Below, in pieces: positions 1 through 12,900 of a stretch of 64,000 nt of DNA (position 1 is the first letter of the stretch; each line of letters starts with the position of its first letter). The position numbers were made by a program, and so were the translations under genes. This DNA comes from Mactromeris polynyma (lineage: Eukaryota; Mollusca; Bivalvia; Venerida; Mactridae), in the NCBI GenBank assembly GCA_032209605.1, contig JASFXZ010000009.1, forward strand, positions 20,695,553-20,759,552, written 5' to 3'. The notes beneath the pieces are model-generated. The model did no database searches. It had not been told where the DNA came from and saw only the letters and a list, made by a program, of their open reading frames with translations.

Positions 1-963
1 TGTTTTATTGATTAACATTTCGACACGAAATGTTGCATGTTGGCTATTGGCTACATGTAGATAATGATTCTCAGTGCGAATTCATCGATTTAAAAAAACA
101 CGGTGCATTATGTCAAGGGGGGAACATGCGCTATTAGACTCTTTCCAATCAACAAGATCATCTTCACTGCAGTCCTGATATTTTTTGCATCATCATATTT
201 ATTGATTTATCTGTTCAATTTGTAGATTAATGGCATGAAATAAATAAGATATTATGCTAGATATCTACGCTAAATTTGTTGACAAGTACAGCAAGATCAG
301 GCTAATATTGATACGGTCATATTTATACCTGCGCACTTATAAATTATGTTAAGTTCACTTGTGATACATCTACCTACGCGTTTGGGTTTGGATTGGCAGT
401 CGATCTGTTTTTCATAGTGGTTTAGACACGAGTTATCTTGGTTGTGGCTTTTCCAAGGGCGGGAAACCCAACACAAATGCCATGGATATGTCTGGTTGGT
501 ACCAGAAACCAGCAATTTTGTTAGAATTATGATACGGGTACTTTCATCAAATCGAACTAAAAGCATAATTCGAATTTATGAAACGCTCTAAAATGTTCTA
601 AAATCCAACGGAAGCGACGCAAGAAACTTATACAAGATTTAATACATACGAAAATGAATTGTCAATGTGTGGTACCCCAAACCCAACATTTGGTGTCGAT
701 TTGCCAACCAATGATTATTTGACATTTTTGTTTCTTGAAACTTTGAAGAAGTCGAAAACAGGCCCCAGTCCACGGGTTCAGTTCTGCTCAAACTCAATTT
801 CAAAATGTTTCGTTCAATTTCTAAAAATAGTAAATAGTTGTAACTTAAGGTTTTTTATGTGTGAACCTAGAGCCAAGAAACAATGATTCTGGGAGGATTT
901 TGGTGGGCGGGGAGACAAGTATCATTAAGGAAGACCTGAGTAGAGATGGTGAATATTACTTAC
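1..963. other. Intronic or 3' flank of the transporter gene, no exon seen
   Basis: Lies downstream of the last recognisable transporter exon (minus strand), which ends at a consensus GTAAGT donor at 958-963. The remaining C-terminal exons must therefore lie beyond position 1. Short open frames here show no family resemblance, and no repeat structure was noticed. Confidence 0.5.
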
Positions 964-3900
964 AGAGATAAAGCCGCCATCTAATACGTCCCCGGTGATG
1001 TTCAGTATTACGTTATCTTTCTCCCAGTACCAATCAGTTGTATTGTAATAGTTTGTGTAGTTGGTAAGACTTTCTCTATTGTTGATCAAATCTCTAAGAT
1101 TTCCGTATGCTATAAACTCATTTGTAAATGTCTTCACTCCTGAAATAATCAATGAATGAATCAATGAAACGATACACGAATCAATAAAGTAATGAAACAT
1201 TGAATGAATCAATGATGCAATGAACGAATCAATTAAGCAATGAATCAATCAACCAATCAATCAAACAACAGATTAATCAATAAATAAACCAATAAGTGAA
1301 GATATGAATGAAACAATGCAGCAAAGAAGCAATCAACCAATCAATGAAACAATAAATTAATCAATAAATAAAACAATTAATGAATCAATGAAGATATGAA
1401 TAAAACAATAATGCAATGAAATAATGAATGCATCAGAAGGACGGACGGACGGACGGCTGGTCATCGGCCATTCAAATCGATAAGTCAATCATTCCAGTCG
1501 ATAAGTCAATCATTCCAGTCGATAAGTCAATCATTCCTGTCGATAAGTCAATCATTCTTGTCGATAAGTCAATCATTCAAGTCGATAAGTCAATCATTCA
1601 AGTCGATAAGTCAAGCATTCCAGTCGATAAGTCAATCATTCCAGTCGATAAGTCAATCATTTAAGTCGAAAAGTCAATCAGTTCAGTCGATAAGTCAATC
1701 ATTCCAGTCGATAAGTCAATCATTCCAGTCGATAAGTCAATCATTTAAGTCGATAAGTCAATCATTCCTGTCGATAAGTCAATCATTCCTGTCGATAAGT
1801 CAATCATTCCAGTCGATAAGTCAATCATTCAAGTCGATAAGTCAAGCATTCCAGTCGATAAGTCAATCATTCCAGTCGATAAGTCAATCATTTAAGTCGA
1901 AAAGTCAATCAGTTCAGTCGATAAGTCAATCATTCCAGTCGATAAGTCAATCATTCCTGTCGATAAGTCAATCATTCTTGTCGATAAGTCAATCATTCAA
2001 GTCGATAAGTCAATCATTCAAGTCGATAAGTCAAGCATTCCAGTCGATAAGTCAATCATTCCAGTCGATAAGTCAATCATTTAAGTCGAAAAGTCAATCA
2101 GTTCAGTCGATAAGTCAATCATTCCAGTCGATAAGTCAATCATTCCAGTCGATAAGTCAATCATTTAAGTCGATAAGTCAATCATTCCTGTCGATAAGTC
2201 AATCATTCCTGTCGATAAGTCAATCATTCCAGTCGATAAGTCAATCATTCAAGTCGATAAGTCAAGCATTCCAGTCGATAAGTCAATCATTCCAGTCGAT
2301 AAGTCAATCATTTAAGTCGAAAAGTCAATCAGTTCAGTCGATAAGTCAATCATTCCAGTCGATAAGTCAATCATTCCAGTCGATAAGTCAATCATTTAAG
2401 TCGATAAGTCAATCATTCCTGTCGATAAGTCAATCATTCCTGTCGATAAGTCAATCATTCCAGTCGATAAGTCAATCATTTAAGTCGAAAAGTCAATCAG
2501 TTCAGTCGATAAGTCAATCATTCCAGTCGATAAGTCAATCATTTAAGTCGATAAGTCAATCATTCCTGTCGATAAGTCAATCATTCCAGTCGATAAGTCA
2601 ATCATTTAAGTCGATAAGTCAATCATTCCTGTCGATAAGTCAATCATTCCAGTCGATAAGTCAATCATTTAAGTCGAAAAGTCAATCATTCACAGGAAAG
2701 CCACATTCACAAAGTAGGATCTCTTCAGACAGAAACTTCGGTTACAAAATTAAACAAAGTATGGGAGGGATTAGAATCTGATGTAAAAACTTGTGAACAA
2801 GAGAAACACACTTTGGAAGGGGTATACACAATTGAATACGGAGAGGGAATACAAAATTAAAGCTGGTTAGACGGTAGAGCATGAAACTAAAATGACAAAA
2901 GTAATCAGCATCAATACAGATCATTTATACATTCTAATAATGAATAGTAATCCTGTGTTTAAGCAAGTCACATGGTTCAAATATTGTATATGCTTAAAAA
3001 CGATCACAGCGACTATGTGAAGAACGCAGCATATTCGAGAAGACACGTGTCGTGCCGTGTCGGATAGTCCGTTATTATTATAAGAACAATAATTCAACAT
3101 AAGAAATGCCGAATTGTACTCATAATTATTAGTTGATGTCTATGAGTGTATCTTTATTTTTGACAATATTTCAAGTCATTCGATTATTAAACCAGTCTCA
3201 ATGTAAGGAATCGTTAATTTAAAAATCATCGGATATGGTTCTAAGAACTTTGTCACTATAAGCTATTTAAGTGTCAAAAAATTAAGAGAATTAATCAACG
3301 AGATTGATTGCACAACAAGGGTCTTATAATAATTGCTTTGTGATTATTTTACTTAGTCTGTCTGACAGTAAGGAACCTCTTATTAGAATCGGACAAATAA
3401 AAAGTGTATATCTCTCTGCGGTGTAAGTATAAAACATATATAGTGCCACAATGAATGCCGTGTATAGCGGACCAAGCGATATTATGGCAATCATCGGATT
3501 CCGTAAAAACTTGTGAAGTAGTCTTGTCGATATAAATGGTACAACCGGCTCTTATTTACGAATGCTTGTTTACCCAACGCGGTGAGAGATAACCATGTTT
3601 TGTTGGCCTCAGTGACATTAAAGATTAATTGGTAAATAAATGGAAATGTTACGATAAACAAGTAGACAAGGAAGTCATCTATCGGGTCATGTTTAAAAAT
3701 ATTTCCATCACTAAGGATAAATAACTTCATAAATAATCACACCCTAGAACCTGCACGCTGTAGCCGACATGGCACGCAGGTCCTAATATCGAGTGCTCGT
3801 TTTTATTAAGCTCCCGTATTGTTTTCCTTTTGCTTTGAACTTCGTGTTTTGTAATCGAATTTGATTGGTACATTGGTCTTACTTGTGCCGTAACAAATCC

Positions 3901-6900
3901 CGCGCGCGAGAAATTAACTAAGTGTATTAAGACGTCGCGTTTGAAAGTCGGGTTAAAATACTATGTTCATGTAAATTTCACCAGTGGTATCTCAGTCCTA
4001 CCCTACTACAAAATTAACACATTTACTGAAGAGCTAGTTTGGTACCGCAAGTTCGGCGAGGTGAAGCATCGGTGGAAATAAACAACTATTCTTGTAGGGC
4101 AAACGGCTCATGTCGGCTACAGCGTACAGGTTCCAGGGTGTGGTTTTTACCGACATTCCAAAAATCTGAGTTTTCATTTCAATAAAACATAGGTAATACA
4201 ACGCTTCGTTTGTTTAAATATGTAGGGTGTTCCTCACATATTAACAAGTACATTTAGAAGTTAAACGAACATTAAACGATCGTTGCAAGACAACGTTCAT
4301 TGTGTGGTTCAAAATATCACGACACGCTTCCTTACAATAATTGAAAGTAATTATCATTATGCAATTAAAGATTGTCCAAATATTAAGAACTATTGTTATG
4401 TAAACAGCTCATTATTTTATAATACATGTATATGAAAATCATATCGATAAAGTGAAACTACAGAAAATAAGAAGATAAATTTAGCAACACAAAGGCAGCA
4501 CAACGAAGGCCACACTAAGCTACATCTCGTAAGTGGCCAGACTACTCTAAAACTTACCAATTAATTCAGCGACTTTCCTACAATCTCCCACCTCTACACC
4601 CATAAAGAAAGACACAGGAAACAACACGTAGGAGCAGATAAGCTAAACATGAAAGAAAGGTACATCATGTTGATACATACCATTAGCATAACATTTGTAA
4701 CAACAGTCGGACCTCGCTTATTCGACAACCTTCTATCCGAATACTTGGTATCATCCGAAATCAATATCAGGTCCCAAAGTATCTTTTTATGCACGTTGAA
4801 TTAAAATGGGTTATTCGAAATGATATTTCGGACGCAAAGAATTCGAATGAACGAGGTTCGACTGTAGTTGTAGCATATATGTCAATGACTAGCTCAATAC
4901 ATAAAACTTATCCACAGTGTCTTAAATAAAAGTTTATGCTTGTCGACATGCAGATAATTGAATTAGTCTCGGCTACACCAGACTCTGCGAACGTTTTCAT
5001 AAGTTTTATTTTCAAAATATTATATTACATTATATACCAGATTTATATAGCGCCCGTTTCATGCGAAACACGTTCACTACATAGACCCCATTTGTTGCAG
5101 CCACAAGGGCGCAGGTGCATCCTCTACCAGTGCAGATACAGCGTGATCTGACCAGAGGGACAGACTGAGAGAAAGCCCCCAGAAGGGAGAGAGAGAAATT
5201 GTGATACAGACATGCCCGGCATTTCTGCCTAGCTCTTATTTCGAATAGACAGTCTGGTTCTTTAATGTGCCCGGTGTATAGCACCGATACACAGTATTTT
5301 CCTGGTTACATGCCAGTACTATGTTAGGTGGGAAACACAGAGGGATCGAACCCACGACCTTCGGATTCGTAGTGAGCAGCGTTAACCACTGAGCCACAGA
5401 GCCAATATCATTTTGTTACCATGGCAACCATTTTTATTCGTCATGAAAAGTATATATACTTCAATGTAGAAATGTTTAAGCATTCAATGATTCCCATACT
5501 ATGTAGAGTTTTCAGATTTCTACTAACATTTTAAAAATGAAGTCTCTTCTTTGCGAAAAACCTGTGGTGTCCTCCACACTTCATTATTTCTCTACCAGGA
5601 AATATTGAATTCGTCAAGTTGAAATCGTAAATTCGTGAATGCATGATTTCAACCTCTCGAATTCAATATTTCCTAGCAGAGAACTAACGAAGTGTGTTTT
5701 TCGTACTTCTTCAAGACAGTGTATATGCATAATTACGGAGGCAATATTGATCAAATAAATTCTAAACGTTAAATGTATAATATTAAATTAACTCAGTTCT
5801 TATCACGAAACAAAGACAAAATTTGTTTGGATGTTCTATACATACTTTTACCTTTAATACCAAATACTTAAATAATTAATATTGTATGTCAATGTAAGCC
5901 AGTCTAGGTTTTTCACAGTAAACAAAGGAGAAGTGTATTGTCACCTCAAAAGTGAGTTCATCAATTCCCACTCGGTCACCAAACCATGTTAATGTTGCAT
6001 TCAGAAACCTCAGAAGTGACAAGAAGGCAATCACATTGACCGCCACAGCTCCACAAATCTTGATACTGGCAGATGCTCCATTAGATGCTGCCTCTACGAG
6101 GTTATGTTCTGGTCTGTAATACACAACCATCAGCGATGTACCAACCAGTATTTCGTCGCATTATTTCCAGAACCCCATAACTTGTTTTTCGTTTTTTTTT
6201 GTTGTTGAGAAAAACAATGTTAAATTTTTACCCTCTTGAGATAATGGCTACATACGGGGATATGAAATTGTATTTTATTGAAGTTATGTGCATTCCAGAA
6301 CAATATAGGCAGTTCAGATAGAAAGAGATTTGAAAGATTTTTTCAACGATACTCAAAACCGCCAAATATTGAGTTACGGGGTTCTGGAAATAAGGCGACG
6401 ATTTGTTCAGCATCAATATTCTACTTTGTGAACCATTTCCGAGGGGCTTCAGACAGACTATGATAAAGATCGAAACAACACAATTCTGACCATATACAGA
6501 AACCGTAAATCTCTCTCAACAGTTAATAATTTCGATCATATTTGATTGTCTCATTGTACGAAGGGCTGTTCCAAAAACAGTCTCACGGCGGTAAGAAGTC
6601 ATGATGCATAATATAGCCGTTGTATGCTTTGTCTACGATATTTCTAGTTATTAACTGCAATTTGATATAAAATGTACCATATTGAATTTTGTCAGTTTAT
6701 GTCAAAAAGTTCATGATTATTGGTACAATTTTGGAAAAAATATCCTTACGATTTCTCCATTTTACTGAAATCATTCTTAGATGCCTTGCTGGTTTCCGTC
6801 TCTGGATATGCCAGTTTAGAAATAGCTAGAGCAGCTGGGGCACTCATAACACTGGCTGACAGAAGGTGGTTCGCTGGTACCTGCATTTATATGTTTTAGT

Positions 6901-9900
6901 ATATGATAAAATCAATTTATATCATCTTTGAACCCTCAGCACAACATCTCCACCTATCTCCGACACGTATCCCTTATATATTCCCTTAATAAAGCATTAC
7001 AACCCCTAATCAACAGACGAAATCTGCGTCTGCTAAAGGGTGTTTCGCTGGTTATTCCAATGAATTAAATTATGTGAAACATAGAATGATAAATGGAATC
7101 AAAATGGTTAATTAGAACACGACCTTTCCATCATCACGTAGGTAATACATGTAGCTCTAGTTTGATAAACAAATCCAAAAATAACCAAGGAGCTGCCTTG
7201 CTTTCACTAGAGAATGATTTTAAGTCAATTTGATGTTCGTTAAAAATCCTTCTACATTATTTTGAAAGGAAAACTTCAACATACAAACAGCTTTGTTTTA
7301 TTTATTTTGACAAAATTCTGCAAATGAAATAAATTGTCACAATATGCTACGCTATAGTTATAGTTTAAGCTTATCTATTTCACATCAGTTGTGTAATCAG
7401 TCAGAACTTATATCAATCACTTATGTTGACCTCTGTTTTTATTCTAACCAGTCCGTGATTTATCGTGACGACTGTGGCAGAATATCGGCCATGACGGGCT
7501 TCGCACCCATGACATCCAATCAGGAGTACGGCGATGCACCACTTGACCACTATGCCTCTTGTATTTCCATATACAGCTCGTGCGGTGAACAACAATTTGA
7601 CCATTTATACATGAACACAACTTTATTTCGTACATACACATTTCCTGTGTTACAAGAATGATCCAGGGTTTGTTTTTGAAGACGACACATACCTTCCAAA
7701 TTGGGAATTTTGCGCATTAAACTTAGAAATTGAGGGACAATTAAAGAAATTACAGCAAAAAATAAAGAATAAAAGTAAAGGATGTAGTGATTAAATAATC
7801 AACAATTGTTTTTTTTTCTGCCTGTGAGAGAAAAGCCTATAACTTTGTCAAGTTTTGGCTAAATTGAACCAAAAAGGTTTCTTTGCGAATGTTTGCATTA
7901 AAATTGGGAAAACTATATCCTTTGATAGTAGGAATATAGCCGAATTACGGCTATAAAAACAGCTGAAAAACTTGAATAATGTAACAAACTTACACCAAAG
8001 CTGATATATGCACCCAACACACTTCCTGCTATCGTAGCAAAACCTCCAGTCATAACAGCATGTAGCTCTGATTTTGTCATGGTTGCCAAAAATGGACGAA
8101 TCATCAGCGGCGATTCTGTCTGAATAATAAGACATATGCATGTATGTACGCACTAACTATGACAAATGTTTTGCATATCCCATGTTTAGAGTTTGTTGGC
8201 TGGTTATTTGGTTGGTTGAAGGGATGTGAAGTCTTTCAACGCTGTCTATTTTATGTACGCATGTCAGACGATGTAACAAGTGTTTTATAAGCAACCAAAA
8301 TGTGTTAACCTGTTCCTTTATACTTTCCCCACATGAATCAGTCGTTGAGGACCATTGACAGCGGATGCATTATATTCAGTCAGATGGTCTAGGAAGACCT
8401 ACGTCACTTCCGGGGTTCGTACGTGTGATCACCAAATTTGAATACATTCATGAGCTTAAAGTGAGGAGTTTACATTTTGTAATCGAGTATTTCAAGAAAG
8501 GAGAGGCGAAGAATGTAACACGAGGTTATACTTACCATAGAAACGAAGATATTTGCGGCTGCATTAATCGATTCAGCGGGCGTGGTTCCCATACAGAAAG
8601 CCAGACACCGACCAACTACTTTAATAACGGCTTGCATTACTCCAAGGTAGTACAAAATGTTGATAAATGTGAAGAAAAACACGATGATTGATAAAACCTA
8701 CAACAGATGAACGAAATGTTAAACATTTGTATATCATTATTCAATATATAGTAGGCCTACAAACTCCCCATAGCGTTCCCCTTTAGAAGACGCACATGAG
8801 AGGTTGTTGCTCTAAAAAGGTTAAATTGTTAGTACAGGACGAACTGATGGTTTCGTTGCAGAAAATGATAATACAGTATTACACATAGTAATGATTGAAT
8901 GACAGTGCTTACAAATGCTTAAAAATCATGTTAAACATGGAATGATGTATTAATTTTATGTGTTACAAAATACAGTGTAAAATTATTGCATATGCCTCCA
9001 TATATGTGCATATAAGTGTACATTTTGGCAAATCAAAATGTTCGCGAACCGCCGATTTCCGACGTTTCACGAGCGGAAATGCTCGCGTATCACTGAAATG
9101 AGTATTGATATGTTGAATAGTCACGTAGATATAAACTTGGATTCTTTGAACGAGAACAATTACGCCGGCTGATAAGTGTAAAGTGTGCGACTATAAGAAA
9201 GTCGTGAAATTCTGAAAGATCTTTACAGCTACGCAGTACAATATGATAAATATCCAGGTACCTTCATCGCAAAGAAATGCTCGAACCATGTATCACCATA
9301 CACGAAGACGATTCCTGCCATCACATGCTCGAGAAATTCAGTCACACGATCACCGAGCCATTTAAACGTCTCGTATCCCGTTTGCGTGCGCAGGATTAAT
9401 AGCGCAAATACATATTGCAAGGCAATACCCCAGAATACTGTATGCCACTTGACCTGTAAAAATATAACATTTTTGTTGTACCTTTGAAATTGATGTAAAA
9501 CCGTAGTATGATATCCATTAAGACAAGCCGGGGCGTAAAAGCCAGACTGGTTTATCTACATATAAATGAAGTACCCGATATAATTGTCCTGCTTTTACCC
9601 CTCCAAGTGACCCCTTAAATGTGTCCAATGCACGTACATGATTGATTAACGTTATTTAAGTAAAGTAACGTAATAGCACATATATACATGATGCATTAAC
9701 ATAAAAAACAACTTAACATAGTCTACATAGATACTTTATACTCGTATATACTGATGATAACATAACAATGGGTAATCTTGTAAAATCTCGATTTAAAACG
9801 TAACAAACTATGACATTTGCCTTAGACAACAGAGAAGACGAGTCAATGAATGTGCCCCATCGTCAACTACTGTAAAGATAAACAGTTGGGGGAGGGCGAG

Positions 9901-12900
9901 CGTCATCAGCTGACAAAGATATTTTGATTCAGTATAACTACCACCTGTAGCCAAAGATTGGCCTGGGTTATAGCCTACCATTCGCCTGGGTTAAAGACAA
10001 CTGTTTGTCAATCCGGCATGCAATAACACAAGTCTCAAGTCAGTTCCTACTGATTCTCAAAATCTGAGATTCACTCAAATCATTTATCTCGAATGTTAAT
10101 GACAATGCAAATTTGACGACAATCTCAACTCAAAATTTGAGTTTTGCAGTTGTATAATTCAACTTGGTTAGTGTTACACTTAATACTTGAGATTAATGTA
10201 TTTACTTAACAATATACTTGAGTGAAAACTCAGATAATTTGAATTCTAGGGAACACTCAAAATGCGGTATTTTCTGAATATTGGGCCTGCTTTACGACGT
10301 GACGCCAGCTTTTTTTATATCAAAACGTCGACATACCTGGTAAATCACAGAGTGTATACATATCAAACACCGTGTCGCAAGAAATGTTATATATAACCAG
10401 CGGCTGAACGTATGCGAGCCTACGAGATCTAGCTTACCCTGGCTGGATTGATGGAAGTGACGTAGAAGATTATAATGTATAACGCCAAACCAGCGACAGA
10501 CACCAAGTTCTGGGGATGATCGATAGCGATATCAATGATCACATAGACAACTACAGCAACAAATACGCCAGTACTCAAAAACCTTGAATAAAAAAATAGC
10601 GTGGTCATAGGTAGTCACAATACTAGTCAGAAATAGTCAAACTACAACCAACAACGATGTATCAGCATGTGCATGTAACTTGTACCCGTGACAACCGTGA
10701 CTGCTATGATGTACATGTATATAATATAGTTTCTGGATATATTCATAATGTGTTACCTTCTATAAATAAGAATATATTATTCTATTATTATCATTATTAG
10801 TATTGCTATAACAATGGTGACTCAAATAGCATACACATTTTTGTTTATAATAGACATAAATGTTTAACAATAAAATGGCGTGGACCAATGAATATAAGTT
10901 ATAGGCTAATTATGGCAAAATTTCACGAAATGATAAATAATATTTAGTTTTTCTAGATCCACACCAATTCCTACAGCTTCCATGATTTGCCTATACTCAC
11001 TTTTATCCAATATAAAATGTAATTATAGAGTCATAATCAATTTACTGTCATTATATCACCATTTAATTTAATGTTCGATTATATGTGATACAGTAAAACC
11101 ATACTTAAAGATAACCTCAATAAAAAGACCACCTCAAAATTAAGAATACACTTTTCAAGTCCATTTTCACTTGTTTATTCATCTTCAATATTAATCCCAA
11201 CTCAATAATAATACCAGTATAAGGGTCCCAATGGTGGTTTTATTATTGAGGTTTTACTGTTTACACAATTACCAGCTTATAACATTCATGGTTCTAGCTG
11301 AGGCACGAGAATTTCGTGCATCGCTCATACTTTCCCACCACGAGTCAATCTCCTCCTCGTATGCGCTGTATACTTTCACAATCACAAATAACACAACCGC
11401 GAATATAGTGGTGATTAACAGACGCCATGAACCCTCGTCCCCAAACCTGAAATAATTTACGTTTTCATCTATTAAAATCCATCTACTAAACTTTTAGAGT
11501 GACATAACTCTACGAAAATGACTGATTTCGATGCCATATACGTGGATCTTGATGCAAGCGCGTTCCACCAGTTTTGAAATTCGGCCATTCAACCAGCAGA
11601 TTTAGAACAATAGTCTAAGTAAACTTTGTGACGGACGGACAGACATGACAAAATCAACAAAACCCCAACATATCAGTGAGATGAAACTAATTGACTTCAA
11701 TAACGCTAATTCTTCATGATTTTACCTAGTCCTCTTAAACGCTTTAAACGTAAGAAGACACCGTTTGATTTTGATAACTTGTTACAAAGCTTTGTGTCAT
11801 CGCATTTAAAGCATAAAATAGACATCGGCTTCTTTTATGACTTTACATAGTAACATTTGAAATGAAGTTGTTAAGTATATTACGTGCACAACGAGGCTCT
11901 GCATGAAACAGCGAGATACAACGAGGCTCTGCATTGAAGCGATGTACAACGAGGCTCTACTTGTACAAGCGAGGTACAACGAGGCTCTGCGTGGAACAGC
12001 GAGTTACAACGAGGCTCTGTGTTTAAAAGCGATGTACAACGAGGCTCTGCTTACAACAGTGAGTTACAACAAGACTCTGTGTGGAACAGCGACGTACAGT
12101 GGGGCTCTGCGTGGAACAGCGAGTTACAACGAGGCTCTGCATGAAACAGCGAGATACAACGAGGCTCTGCATTGAAGCGATGTACAACGAGGCTTTGCTT
12201 GTACAAGCGAGGTACAACGAGGCTCTGCGTGGAACAGCGAGTTACAACGAGGCTCTGTGTTTAAAAGCGATGTACAACGAGGCTCTGCTTACAACAGTAA
12301 GTTATAACAAGACTCTGTGTGGAACAGCGACGTACAGTGGGGCTCTGCGTGGAACAGCGAGTTACAACGAGGCTCTGCATGAAACAGCCAGATATAACGA
12401 GGCTCTGTTTTGAACAGCGAGGTACAACGAGGTTTTGCATGAAACAGCGAGATACAACGAGGCTCTGCTTGTAAAAGCGATGTACAACGAGGCTCTGCTT
12501 GTAAAAGCGAGGTACAACGAGGCTCTGCTTGTAAAAGCGATGTACAACGAGGCTCTGCTTGTAAAAGCGAGGTACAACGAGGCTCTGCTTGTAAAAGCGA
12601 GGTACAACGAGGCTCTGCTTGTAAAAGCGAGGTACAACGAGGCTCTGCTTGTAAAAGCGAGGTACAACGAGGCTCTGCTTGTAAAAGCGAGGTACAACGA
12701 GGCTCTGCTTGTAAAAGCGAGGTACAACGAGGCTCTGCTTGTAAAAGCGAGGTACAACGAGGCTCTGCTTGTAAAAGCGAGATACAAAGAGGCTCTGCTT
12801 GTAAAAGCGATGTACAACGAGGCTCTGCTTGTAAAAGCGAGGTACAAAGAGGCTCTGCTTGTAAAAGCGAGATACAAAGAGGCTCTGCTTGTAAAAGCGA

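Noticed and set aside
1558..2781. 407-codon open frame of SISQSFQ heptads
   Set aside because: Created by a 21-bp tandem repeat whose length is a multiple of three. It starts inside the array and lies in a transporter intron, antisense, with no promoter or splice evidence.
3491..3730. 79-codon minus-strand hydrophobic frame as the missing transporter exon
   Set aside because: No resemblance to the CNT helix expected there, and no splice borders in the required phases.
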